Shown piece after piece: positions 11,718-22,104 of a stretch of 64,000 bases of DNA. Both the position numbers and the translations under genes were made by a program. Under the pieces are notes generated by a model. It saw nothing but the letters and a program-made list of their open reading frames with translations, was not told where the DNA came from and ran no database searches. This stretch comes from Gymnorhina tibicen (Eukaryota > Chordata > Aves > Passeriformes > Artamidae): contig VXAZ01006807.1 in the NCBI GenBank assembly GCA_013399875.1, forward strand, positions 1,488,001 through 1,552,000, given 5' to 3'. Position 1 is the first letter of the stretch. Each line of letters starts with the position of its first letter.

Positions 11718-11722
11718 TACTG
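11718..11722. repeat. Target-site duplication TACTG, right copy
   Basis: An exact match to the left copy, directly after the CA end of the LTR at 11717. Confidence 0.85.
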
Positions 11723-12910
11723 TTACAATAGATACATTCAGCTGCCTTTAAAGAAAATGTTTTATGGAATGTAACTTCTTTCTAGAAATCATTTGAACTG
11801 TTTAGGCTCCTAATAATTCCTGAAGAAAATGAGAAGTGAGAGGCTGAATATTTTAGTGCTTTGGTTAACAATATGCTATTGGTGCAATCCACATGTTATG
11901 GTTTAAAAGGCCTGGCTGATCAGTGCTCCAGAACATGTCTCTGTATCTCACTACTTGTCTGGCATTCCAGAAATAGCTCCCTAAGCATAATATGGGGAAT
12001 TCCAATGAGTTTATACTTCCTGATTAATGTGCTATTTTGTCAAGTTGTTGGCTCTGTAACATTAACTTTTTAACCTTAATTGGAAAAAGTATTTCTGTGT
12101 AGCACAGATAATCAAAGGTAAAATCAATCTTGCTTCTTATGAAGAGAATTATTCACCATGTGTTTGGTATTTTGCATTATTTAGAGGGTACTTGTTTTTC
12201 TGCAGCTATTTTATTCAACAAATGGTCTTTTAGAAGCCTGGGAAGGATACAGAACTTGAAAGTAGGGATTTAAATGGTGGACATCTAAACTCTTGCGAGT
12301 TGATTCCACTTTCTAAACTATTTATTGATATTACCTCTCGGAAAGAAAAGTAATTTATTTAATTTGATGACATAACATAAGTATCACAGTGCAACTGATT
12401 GTTTAAATGTTGGGTTTTTTTCTCATGTTAGTCTAGCGGAAGTCACCAGACCCCACATGAGAGACTGAAAATCTCTTAAACTCATTTTTGTAGGTGGATG
12501 CTTTTTCTGAATGCATATACCAGAGAGAAAGAGCAGAGCAGTCCTGAAAATACTTCAAGTGCACACTGCAAGCAAGGCACTTCCATCCTGCTGGTTCTTC
12601 TGTGACCCTGATTTTAACCACTTTCTTAGCTCCAAGCCTAATATATCACAAAGTCTGGCTTTCTGCAGAACCACCTGCTAATGTCTATGTTAAAATATAT
12701 CAATAGTAATTTATTTTTCAATTGAAAAGTTATATGAAAAAAATTTAATTTTGTACTGAAATGTAAAATTGTGGCACAGAAACTAGAAACTGTGAAATTT
12801 TATGTTTTGCCAAAAATTGTTTTAAGAAGGTTTAAGTTAGGTCTACTGCACAGTGATTTCTCTTAGCACACAAAATGACACATACATGTGGTTTTTCATA
12901 AATATTTATA
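11723..12910. other. Unique AT-rich DNA without a recognised gene
   Basis: Only frames of 70 codons or less occur, with no similarity that I recognise. No repeat family was seen between the solo LTR on the left and the truncated LTR on the right. Confidence 0.6.
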
Positions 12911-13503
12911 GAAAGATCCATCTGCAGCCAGTGGAAGGTCCCATGTGGGAGCAGAGGGATGCCTGAAGGAGGCTGTGACCCCATGGAAAGCCTGCAGTGC
13001 AGCAGGCTCCCAGCAAGACCTGTGGCCTCGTGGAGCCCATGGTGGAGCAGGTTTGCTGGTAGAACTGGTGGCCTCGTAGAAGGGACCCACAGTGGAGCAG
13101 TTAATGAAGAACTGCAGCCTGTGGGAAGGACTCACGCTGGAGAAGTTCATGGAGAACTGTCTGTCATGGGAGGGATCCCACTCCCCATCCCCCAGTGCTG
13201 CTGGTGGGGAGGAGGGGCAGAATTCAGGAGTGAAGTTAAGCCAGGGAGGAAGGAAGGAGTGGGGGGAAGGTCTTTAGAGTTTTGGGTTTGTTTCTTTTTA
13301 CCCTGGTTTGATTTGATTTGATTGGTGATAACTTAATTTCCCCCAAGTGAAGTCTGTTTTACCCATGATGGCAACTAGTAAGTGATCTCTTCTTGTCCTT
13401 ATCCTGACCCATGAACCTTTCATTACATTCTCTCTCTCCTGTCTAACTGAGGGTACAGGTGGCTTCGATGCACCTCATGTGCAGCTACATTTAACCCACC
13501 ACA
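12911..13503 (-). mobile_element. Truncated avian ERV LTR (TGTGGTGGGTT family)
   Basis: On the minus strand it opens TGTGGTGGGTTAAATG at 13503. It continues with the landmark blocks of a widespread avian LTR family: CAGGAGAGAGAGAATG near 13438-13423, TTCATGGGTCAGGATAAGGAC near 13414-13394, CTTGGGGGAAATTAAG near 13350-13335, and then a series of GGTCC/CTGCTCCA/GGGCTGCAGTTCTTCATTAAC-like near-repeats of roughly 50 bp down to 12911. The far end is missing, so no CA end or target duplication is available. I know the family from birds and believe it to be ERVL-like; that class assignment is from memory. Frames of up to 120 codons across it (such as 12959-13321) are fortuitous. Confidence 0.88.
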
Positions 13504-15639
13504 CACAGTGACAGTAACAAAAACTGGAACACTTGATAAAAGTACATTTTATATTTCTGCATCTAATGGACTTTTGTACAGCATTTAGGGGCTTGCTATG
13601 GCTGAGAACAGACATCCCTAGGGCCTCTCAGGGTTTCTCTAACTTTCTGCAGAGGATCTGTACGCAGTGATAAATAGTGCTATGCAAGTGAGGCTTGCCT
13701 ATTTCACTCCTAAAAAATACACCATAAAAAATACACTATAAAAAGCACTTCTGAAAGGAGAGAAAAAGCGAAGCTTGCGGGATTATGTTGTACCTCTTCA
13801 GCATTTTCAGACTGTGATATGCATCTTTATTCCTAATGCAGAAGGCTCCTCTTAACCTTTGTTGGCACCCTTGAGTTTTGCCTTCCCTGGGATGGGTGGG
13901 CAGGGTTTGCCCAACCCAGCCTGGCATGGGCTAAGCAGAGCAGTCACGAGGCTCCTGCTGGCTCCAAGGATGTGGCTGTGTCTCTGCAGATTTGCAGGGC
14001 TTTGCTGCTCCATGAAACACACAGCAGGGCTGGGGACAGGTTGTCATTGTGGACTTCAATCATTGCTGTAGCCTGGGCCAATACAGGCTCCTGATAATTA
14101 ATTATATATGCCTAACTTGTATAATTTTCAATTGGATTTAGCCATCTGCTCTGCTTCTATGTATTCATTATTTTTTACACTGTAAGAGACACATTTAAAA
14201 AAGAGTAGCAATGTATTTGTTTCCCTAATCTTTGCACAATTTGGGTGTTTTATTCCCTTTTGCTACTAGCATGAAGTTTTATAATAATGTGTTGATTTCA
14301 AACAATGTTGAGAGGAACCTTGTGAGGTTTCTGCTTTTCAGGACAGCTTTTCATCTTTAACTCACAGAAAGCAACTATCTGCTTCACTAGTAATTCATGC
14401 ACCTTTCAATATCTGGTCCTTTTGCCCTCATAGGTGTTGAGACACCTAAATCACATTTAGATGCTCCCCTAAATAACTTCCTCAAGATCAGATTAAAAGC
14501 ATTTGAAGAGCAGAACCAGTCTTTTCTCATGCTATGATGGCAAGTCGATTAATTCTTTGTCTGTTAAATGGTAACTAGATCCAAAGATGTGGATCTGGAG
14601 TGATGGTTCAAGATAAGTCCTTCTTCAACTCAAATGCATTACATAGTCTTTTCAAAGTGCTGCTGAGGTAATTATTTTCTTTTTTTTTTCTCTCCTTCAA
14701 CAAAAGAGTTCACAGCTTTTCTAATTGCAAACGACCTTGAAAGGTTCTCCCTAGACAAAGAAGGGACAAATTAAAATGCAGCTTTCATGGCATTTTCTTC
14801 TGACTTCTTCTGTGCCCAGAATTCAAATATTTTCATTTATTTATGGAATTTTGCATTGTTTGTTATATTGAAGAAGAATAATAACCTTGTAGTTTCAGGG
14901 TTTTTTAAAAATTATTTTACTTTTTAAAATTTAGTAGTGAATGAAAACATCAACTTCAAGACCAGGGGAATCAGTTGATAAAGGATGGGAACTGTCATTA
15001 AAACGTGTTTTAATTCAAATTTCAAAATGTTCTTCAAAATTGTTTTTTTTCTTTCCTAACTCCTTTTCTACTTAAGATCATTTAAGATCTCTTTTTTTTT
15101 TTATTCTACCTGGAGTTATTACACATTAAAGATGTCAAATAAGAAGGCCGCAAATTGCCCTTATTAGGCCCTGATTTAGGTGCTTATAATTATTACACTT
15201 TAATGCTTTTTTTCAGAATACTTCAGTCCTAGCTGTCTTCAGGTTTTGTGTGAAAAAATTCATATTAGTTTTAGCAAAAATAATACAGTCACTTCAGAGA
15301 ATGGATGACAGAAGTGTTCAGTGATTTGCCTGAGAAGATGGAAACAAAAAACCAGAGGAAATCTCTACGAGTTTTTTCATGACAATTCTGTATTTGGATG
15401 AGTTATGAGCTTCAGAAAATAACAATTTACAAATACCCAACAGAGAAAATGTTACATTTTTCAGTCATTTCTATAGATGATGTGTTCTTCACCTTTGGGA
15501 TGCCACAGTGAGTGTGGGCCCTTTGCAGGGAGCTGCAGAGTGTCCTTTTGCTCAGGATGGCTGTGTTTAATCACAGGATAAGTGCCAAAGGTGGAAACAA
15601 GGTCTTGGGACAAGAAGTGTCTGAGATATTTCCTGTTCA
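13504..15639. other. Unique DNA without a recognised gene
   Basis: The part at about 13600-14080 is moderately GC-rich with frames of 70 codons or less and no recognised product. The part at about 14080-15220 is AT-rich; a block near 15060-15220 has clustered TTAAGATC, TTATTAGG and TAATTATTACA words and is a weak candidate for a conserved non-coding element. A T-run lies near 15090-15102. Confidence 0.5.
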
Positions 15640-15905
15640 CAAGTAACAAGCCTTGAGGAAATGGTTTCAAGTTGTGCCAGGGATGTGTCAATTGTGTATT
15701 AGGAAAAGTATTTTCGCCGAAAGTGTCGTCATGCACTGGAACAGGCTGACCAGGGAAGTGGTTGAGTTGCCATCCCTGGAGGTTTTTAAAAGATTTATAG
15801 ATGTGGCTCTTAAGAACATGGCTTAGTGGTGGGCTTGGCAGTGCTGGGTTAACATTTTGGGTGTTAGAGGTTTTTTCCAGTCTAAAAACATTCCATCATT
15901 CTACG
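15640..15905 (+). mobile_element. CR1 LINE 3' fragment
   Basis: The plus strand follows the CR1 3' region in order. It has GAGGAAATGGTTTCAAGTTG (15654-15673), ATTAGGAAAAGTATTTTC (15698-15715), a CACTGGAACAGGCTGACCAG block (15735-15754), CCATCCCTGGAGGTTTTTAAA (15770-15790), AGTGGTGGGCTTGGCAGTGC (15824-15843) and a degenerate ATTCTACGA tail at 15898-15906. The first part would encode the last residues of the CR1 ORF2 protein, but it is broken by drift and is not a gene. The copy is 5'-truncated, as is usual for CR1. Confidence 0.9.
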
Positions 15906-18813
15906 AGCCACAGTAATCAACATGGCTAATCACTTCTAAGTAAATCAGTTTACCCCAACTATTCTGCTCATTGATCTCAGTGTAACTATATGGTCACTGT
16001 ACTTTTAAATTTGCAAAATTTAGGGCTGCAATCCCTAATCTGACAAGTGGTTTATTTATTCCCTTGATTTTATAGTTGTTTAAATCTTTTTACCCAGAAA
16101 TCCAAGAACATTCCAGGTAATCTGAGCCACATGTACTACCTGATCATTCACTTTACAGGTACAATTTTAGTTGCCTGCTAGACACTTTTCCTAGGTTTTG
16201 CTAGACTGACTAACTCCTGTCACCTTTCCTGTGCCCCATGCTGTGTAATAATGTGGGAGGGCTCACTGCTTCTAAAGATGACCTGGCTCTTGAGACCAGG
16301 TATTTCTTAAAAAAATTGCTTTCATAGAATTAAGATGTGCACACAAGCACAGAATCTCTGGGTGCCCTACTCGCCACCGTCGGAGATCCTCCCTTCAAAA
16401 TCCAAGACTGCTTAATAGGGTAAAATACTATAATAGAAGGCTTTCAAGGTGTAAATATTCTATTTTACGTTGCAATTTTTTTGTACTTGATGCTCAAACG
16501 CTTAATATTTTGAGGGAGACTGTGTGGTTTCTGAATTCAGTGACAACTGATATTTTTGGGGCAGGAAGGAAAAAAATGAAGTTTACATACAATCAAAGAA
16601 CTCTGGAGACAGATATGCTCTGGGGAACAGGATATAGTTACCTGAGAAACAATTACTGACAGATCAGTGAATTGCTCATGTTTCTTCCCTCTGCAAGAGA
16701 CTAAACATACCACGTTAAGATTATACTTGGCCAACACGAAGATCACCTATAATGTTCTGATGGCTGCTCCTGCTAAGTAGAAAAGTAATAGTATTTTTTA
16801 ACAGCAATATATCAAGATACTGTTACTGGAACAAGTAGTTCTTTCATTTTAATGCAATTTTCTCCAAAGCAAAGAACATTGTGCAGAATGGACAGCTGAG
16901 AAATGAGAACACATGTTATATTGTAATTCATGAAAGTTTCATTTATTTTCCTCTTCTTGTTATTAGGTTTTCTTATCTTTTCAGTTGCCTTTTTAAGGAA
17001 GACAACAGGCAGTATCAGATTCGTTTGTGGCCAAACATAATGTAATTCTGGTTAGGTTTCTCTATAAGTAAATGAAAATCTGTTGCATAAGCATTTCAGT
17101 ACGACCTTAGTGGAGAGCCATAATTTTTGAACTTTGTTTGTCCTGTTCATGCCTCATGTAAGCTCTGTTATTTGAAAATCACCTCCTACAATATGTGGGT
17201 GTGTACTGTTGGCTGTAATGGGTCCTAGTTGTACTCAGGACGTCCTGGTGCTCTAATAAGATGATTTACCAGTACTTCCTTTTCCTTATGTAAATTCTTT
17301 TGGAGAGCTAAGTGCAGACCGCATATAATTCTGCTGTAAATTATGTATGTAATTTTAATTATAGCTCTGATTCTGGAAAAAAAAAAAGAAGGTTGTAAAA
17401 CTATAATTTAGAACTCAGCTATTTATGGAGTAAAACCCCTGTTTTTAGTAATAAACAATGGCTTTCAGCATGAAAACACATGTAATAGGAAAGAAACACA
17501 TCACCTACTATTAAAATCTATTTTGGCCAAAGATGTGTGATATATAAATTTCTTTTAACAACTGCCAGAAAGGGAAACTGCAAACAAGAGATTCTCATGT
17601 GACAGCATTCCTGAGCCTGGCAGCTCAGGAGGGCAGTGAGGGAGGGCAGTGGCATTTTTTGTGGTTAAAACACCAGTCAACAGAAGGAGTGTAAAGATGT
17701 TACACACCTTGCAGCAAATAATCTTTAACTCTCAGCATAGAATTAACAATTCTTCCCATGTCTACCCCCCAGCTCAGCTCTGCTCTCCCTTCTCTGTTTA
17801 TTCCACTGATAGAAACAGTTTATTGGGGATTTTGTACTGTATTTTGAATTTTCATGTGACAGCAGGTCAGAAGTAATGCCTCTTGTTATTTAGGGGGACT
17901 GCTAGCAATGCCTGAAGTTAAGACTGCAATTGATTGTTACTGTCTTCCAACTGTTTTCCAAATGGAGAATCTGGGCTGCATTTTTGTGTGCTTGCTTCAG
18001 GGTGAAGGTGCTTGGAGAGCCTTGTTAGGAGATGTAGTGAATGATTTAGAAATTCTTCACAATGAGTTGCTGAAAATTTCTTTTGTTTACACTTCCTTAA
18101 ATTGTTTGGTAAAATAAAGATGTAGAAAACACTAAAAACCTGTAATATTTTTGTATTGCTGATGCCTTCTCCAAAGCTGAGTCTTACAAAGTAGTCAGTC
18201 CAGGCAACTTCAAGCAGGACTTGTAAGATTTATGCAACTAAACCCTCAGCTGATTCCCTCTGTGCTGGGTCTGCTACAAGCCAGTTGGGAATTGGCATTC
18301 AGGGTTTTCCTGCTGTCCCACCTCCTCGAAGAGGAGCAATTCCAGCTGCAATTCTTCTGTATTTAACTACAGTAGCATATGCAGCAGAGCTTGATGCATG
18401 TCTCAAACCTTAGCTCCTGTCAAATGGCACTAGATACTACATTCAAGGAGCTGCATTTTACTTTAAGATCAGATAGCTTGGTAAAACTTCTGTTTTATGT
18501 AAAAGTATTCAAATGAGATATTTAGAAGTGAGGCATATAGCAACACAAGTAATTCCTCAAAAGTAAAAGCAACTGAAATACAGGTCAGGTTTAGCAAGAT
18601 CACATATGCTAGGAACTGAGCAAAACAGCCTGGTTTGTCTGGTTTTATCAGTATACCCGTGAAGTAAATAACCTCAGGCATTGTAGGGAACAGTCGCGTA
18701 CCACTATGGGGAACTGCGAGGAGTTCTTTTGAAAACTGATGGTTGGGAACGGAATGAACGAGGCAAATGAGGCAAACCTTGTATCTCAGAACTGTTTGTT
18801 GGTAACAAAAGGA
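15906..18813. other. Unique AT-rich DNA without a recognised gene
   Basis: Frames of at most 75 codons lie wholly inside this stretch. The minus frame at 18469-18834 (121 codons) crosses its end and is not recognised; it overlaps the start of the purine-rich tandem repeat. A small inverted repeat occurs near 18330 (CCTCCTCGAAGAGGAG). No LINE or LTR was seen. The DNA from about 18650 to 18760 has several CpGs and could be a remnant of an older insertion, but I found no homology to support that. Confidence 0.5.
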
Positions 18814-18945
18814 GAGGGAAAAAGGGTTGTCCAAGTGAAAGACGGCTAGAAGAGAAGGAAAAAAGAAAAGAAGAGGGAAAAGGGGTTGCCTGAGTGAAAG
18901 AGGACTAGAAGAGAAGGAAAGAAGAAAGGAAAAGGGAAAAGGACT
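18814..18945. repeat. Purine-rich tandem repeat, 59-bp period
   Basis: A unit starting GAGGGAAAAAGGGTTG at 18814 recurs at 18873 with the same internal order (AGTGAAAGA, CTAGAAGAGAAGGAAA and so on). A third partial copy begins at about 18932. Copies differ at roughly one base in eight. The plus strand is almost all purine over long runs, which can favour triplex DNA. It lies immediately left of the LTR pair. The tract could be a minisatellite or a duplicated scrap of an older element. Confidence 0.88.
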
Positions 18946-18992
18946 GTGGGAGAGGAGAGAGAGGGGACAGAGACAAAAAAGAGAGCATTACC

Positions 18993-18996
18993 ACCA
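18993..18996. repeat. Putative target-site duplication ACCA, left copy
   Basis: ACCA precedes the proposed left end of the LTR at 18997 and recurs at 19768-19771 after the right end. A shift of one base would give ACCAG on both sides. Four or five bases is weak evidence alone, but it agrees with the inverted ends. Confidence 0.55.
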
Positions 18997-19504
18997 GGGC
19001 AGGGCTGTCAGCATCCGGCCGGCGGAAGGGTGTGCGCGCTGCCGGTCTGTCTGCGGCCGGGCCGGTGTTAGCGAGCCTTCGCGGCTCCCGGAGGGGCGCT
19101 GCTCCACAGGCGGGGCTCGTGCGGCGACAGCACTGGACACGAATGAGTGGGGTGCTCGGGCAGGAGGACCAGGACCCTGGACAGGGTCACGGTGACCGGC
19201 TGGATCAGGGCGAAAGGACGGGTGGTGACGGCTGGATTGGTGCGGTGGCAGAGTCGGATGCAGGCAAGGATGTGGCTCGGAGTGGCAGGAAGGCAGTCAG
19301 GAGCATATGAGGGCAGAGCAGGTGCGAGGGCGAGCCAGCAGGCAGGCAGGCAGAAGGCAGGCAGGCTGGGGCCAGGGCAAAAGAGGGAGCGAGTGGGAAC
19401 AGCAAACAGTAGCGAGCCTTGGCGAGCAGCAACAGCAAACAGCAATGAGCCCCAGCGAGCAGCGGCAGAGTCCCTGGCGAGTGGCAGCAAGTCCTGACAG
19501 AGTT

Positions 19505-19516
19505 GGTTTTTATATC
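19505..19516 (-). promoter_or_regulatory. LTR TATA box
   Basis: GATATAAAAACC on the minus strand lies 40 bp downstream of a CCAAT box at 19557-19561. It is a normal arrangement for a retroviral U3 promoter and sets the LTR orientation. Whether it is active is unknown. Confidence 0.6.
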
Positions 19517-19556
19517 CCCCCGGCCCCTCCCAAAGTCCGCCTGCCAGCAGAGACCC

Positions 19557-19561
19557 ATTGG
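19557..19561 (-). promoter_or_regulatory. LTR CCAAT box
   Basis: ACCAATGGG on the minus strand, upstream of the TATA box of the same LTR. Confidence 0.5.
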
Positions 19562-19767
19562 TCCAGTCCAGCCTTTCTTCACTGTCCATCGGTGGAGACC
19601 TTCCTGCAACCTGGTTGGAGAAGCCCCTCCACAGTGTCTCTTGCTGCCTGCCTCGTGTTGGGTATTGCCAGGTGAACTCCCAGAGATAAGGCTTCCCCCG
19701 CTCCTGGCTGCCTCCTGCAAGTGGCACATGTGCACCCCTCCTCCACATGCCTCTGACAGCCCTGACA

Positions 19768-19771
19768 ACCA
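19768..19771. repeat. Putative target-site duplication ACCA, right copy
   Basis: It follows the right end (CCTGACA) of the LTR ending at 19767 and matches 18993-18996. Confidence 0.55.
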
Positions 19772-19793
19772 GAGTTGAGGCAAACGAAAATGG

Positions 19794-19799
19794 CTGAAT
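19794..19799. repeat. Target-site duplication CTGAAT, left copy
   Basis: The hexamer lies directly before the element that starts at 19800 and is repeated exactly at 20385-20390. Confidence 0.9.
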
Positions 19800-19990
19800 T
19801 GCCGCGGCGCTCTGTCCGGCTAGCAGATGGCCAATGCCAGGCTCTCGCCCCGCAGGGGTGACGGAGGCCGCTCGCAGGCGCGGGAGGATCGGGAAGCTCC
19901 AGCAGGGGTTCGCCCAATCCACAGGTGTTAAGGGCGCGGGGGGGAGATAAAGAAGAGGCAGAAGGGGTTCTTCGTAGAAGGCAGGGAGGG

Positions 19991-19996
19991 TTTATT
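19991..19996 (-). promoter_or_regulatory. LTR poly(A) signal
   Basis: CCTCAATAAACC on the minus strand, about 220 bp downstream of the TATA box and 190 bp before the LTR end, marks the R/U5 border region. Confidence 0.75.
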
Positions 19997-20210
19997 GAGG
20001 AGAAGGGCAGAACCAAAGAAAAACCACGATTACACAACTGACAAGGGATTTTATACCCCAATAGAAAGGGAAGGGAAAACAAGAGATAGCCAACTGTACA
20101 GGGGAAAGGGGGTGGTACCGAGGCGGGAAAAGGGGGGTACACAGCCACTAGGGAAGAAGTGGGGAGACATGGGCCAACGGGGAATAGAGCACCACAGAAC
20201 TGTCTAGGAA

Positions 20211-20220
20211 ACTATATATG
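20211..20220 (-). promoter_or_regulatory. LTR TATA box
   Basis: CATATATAGT on the minus strand, in the middle of the solo LTR and upstream of its poly(A) signal. Confidence 0.6.
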
Positions 20221-20384
20221 GAGGGAGAAAGGAGGGGATGGCAGTGGTCAATCATGACGAGGTTGGTTATTCTGCACAGCTCCATGGGAATTCAGCCTAA
20301 CCCTAGGGTTCTTGGGCTGTGGGGGTGTCAAACCAGTGGACCTGTTGGTCTGTATGGCTCTCTTGTTTATGATGCACCACAACA

Positions 20385-20390
20385 CTGAAT
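20385..20390. repeat. Target-site duplication CTGAAT, right copy
   Basis: An exact copy of 19794-19799, directly after the outer end of the LTR. Confidence 0.9.
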
Positions 20391-20644
20391 TATCTCCTCA
20401 CAAGAACAGATGTCATAAATTGTTCGGTGGGGGTTTACAGATGTTATTGATTCGCTGTTGTTTAACCAAATGCTTCCTTAATTTTGATTTAAAAGATTAA
20501 ACAATCAATTTAAAATTATTTCTAGTATTTTATAAAACACCTTATTCTGGTATTTTTATCTACACAGTCAATGAAGCAAGCTTGCTCTTCCAGAAAAATT
20601 GATACGTTCTAAACAGGGTTGATTTGGCCAAAAAAACTCCTACA

Positions 20645-20730
20645 GTCCCCTCCTCCCCCCACCCCCCATAAAACCCCAAACGGAAAACAGGAAGAAGAAG
20701 AAGAGAGAGAAGAAAGAGAAAAGATAGACT
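20645..20730. repeat. Low-complexity C-rich then GA-rich tract
   Basis: A run of C-blocks (about 20645-20668) is followed, after an A-rich link, by GAAGAAGAAGAAGAGAGAGAAG (about 20690-20713). It is simple sequence with no coding content. Confidence 0.8.
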
Positions 20731-22088
20731 ATTCAGATCTAAAATAAAGTGAAAATCTTAAAATAATTCTAATTTGCAATCTCTGTAAATTATGTAAATC
20801 TAAAATCAAGCTCTGTGAAAGACCAAGCCTTATGGCTAAAAATCCTATATTTTATGGAATTTAATATGAAAATAGCATCCTAAAATGCCTCTTATTTGAT
20901 GTTTACTATCTAATCCTTATTACGGGTGGAAATCAACAGAATCCATAAAAATTTCTAGACAAATACTGCATGTAGCAAGAGATTTTAATTTCAGTCTCTC
21001 TTAGAAACATTTTTAAATCTCCCTTCTCTTCCTGTATTCTCTGTTTCTAGCAATTAAAATATTATTTTCTTTATATTTTTTTTTTCTCCCTGATCCTGGA
21101 TCTTGAAAAATTTTTATACAGTTTTTGTTAAAGTGTCCTTCCCAAAAGCAGGCATAATGTTTCAGTGGCTAAGTAGAACAGAACAGTTACCTCCTATACC
21201 TTCTGCTTTTGAGAGTGAGTTTTATCTTTCTTTGAGCCCCTTGTAGTATTCATTTATAAATAGTCTGTTGTAAATTGAAACTCACAGTCTCTGCTGCTTT
21301 ACTGCTGCTTGATCATTATCCAAGAAGTAAAAAAGATATCCAGGCCTCTGTCCTCTTGGATATTTCTGCACAGAACAGTGGCAGAACATTCACTTATGTG
21401 GCTACCAAGACCACCAGCTTTGCAAGGACCTCCTCTAGCTGGAACCTACCAGTCAGCCTGATTTTTGTTGCAGCAACACCTGCAATGAGATAATTCCCTG
21501 ACTGTTTTTATCGGATCTGACCAGTGTAGGCTTTTACAGGGCCGTTCATCTCCTCTGTATGGCCATTTCTTAGCTGAGAACATTAACACCCTATCAAGAT
21601 GCTCAGCTATGACTGTGTTGGTGAAGAAGGAGTAACAGGACAAGACAATTCTAAACAATGCTCCAGGGGTGCTCCCATGCTGCTTTCCTCACACGCTGTG
21701 GGACAGGGCTGTGGTGAGCTGGGGTGAGGTCCTTTTCCTCAGGGACCACATCTCCAAGCAGCTCTCTGACACTCACCTTTACCCACAGCCACCTACACCT
21801 GCTCCAGGCTTATACTGGAATAGTCACCTGATCCCAGGCTAAGCCTGCATCTGGAACTTTTGGATGCTTATCTGAAATGGCATTTCCAGTTCATCATTCA
21901 GCTTACTGGAGGAGTGCTCAGTATGCTGTGCTGCACAGGCAGTGATATAGGGTGACACTTTACTCTGTAGGAAAGTGGCTGCCAGCCACAGCCACTGTGC
22001 TAATTTGGTAGTGGAAACATCCAGAAAGCCTGATAAGAGACTTCAGAATGATTTTTGGAGGCATGAAACTTTAATGCATGAAGTTCCT

Positions 22089-22104
22089 GTGTGTGTGTGT
22101 GTGT
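22089..22104. repeat. (GT)8 microsatellite
   Basis: Eight perfect GT dinucleotides in unique DNA. Confidence 0.95.

Larger units (their letters stand above)
18997..19767 (-). mobile_element. GC-rich solo LTR, about 771 bp
   Basis: On the minus strand the element begins TGTCAGGGCTGTCAG (19767-19753), and the other end is its inverted partner at 18997-19011, matching at 13 of 15 bases; the canonical CA end is mutated. ACCA flanks both sides. Orientation comes from a promoter on the minus strand: CCAAT at 19557-19561 and GATATAAAAACC at 19505-19516. Downstream lies a long GC- and CpG-rich R/U5-like region with CTCGC/GCTGTTTGCTGTT near-repeats (about 19390-19450) and GCCTGCCTGC repeats (about 19338-19365). 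I found no AATAAA, and no internal viral sequence is present. A 4-5 bp duplication suits a class I (gammaretrovirus-like) element. The family is not named. Confidence 0.72.
19800..20384 (-). mobile_element. Complete solo LTR, 585 bp, 6-bp target duplication
   Basis: On the minus strand it reads TGTTGTGGTG (20384 downward) to CCGCGGCA at 19800, giving TG...CA ends with short inverted similarity (TG-TTG-GG against TGCCGCGG). Perfect CTGAAT hexamers flank it (19794-19799, 20385-20390). A CATATATAG TATA box lies at about 20211-20220 and AATAAA at 19991-19996, both on the minus strand and in the order expected for U3-R-U5. No primer-binding site or viral genes adjoin either end, so it is a recombined solo LTR. 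Six-base duplications are typical of class II (ERVK-like, beta/alpha-retroviral) insertions; that class is inferred from duplication size only. Confidence 0.9.

Noticed and set aside
12959..13321. 120-codon plus frame
   Set aside because: It is antisense to a recognised avian LTR; the open frame comes from the LTR's GC-rich repeated modules.
18469..18834. 121-codon minus frame next to the LTR pair, considered as retroviral remnant
   Set aside because: No retroviral motif is visible, and the frame begins inside the purine-rich tandem repeat.
19205..19783. 192-codon minus-strand open frame rich in Leu, Pro and Cys
   Set aside because: It lies almost wholly inside the GC-rich solo LTR, has no family resemblance and overlaps longer frames in other registers; low stop density explains it.
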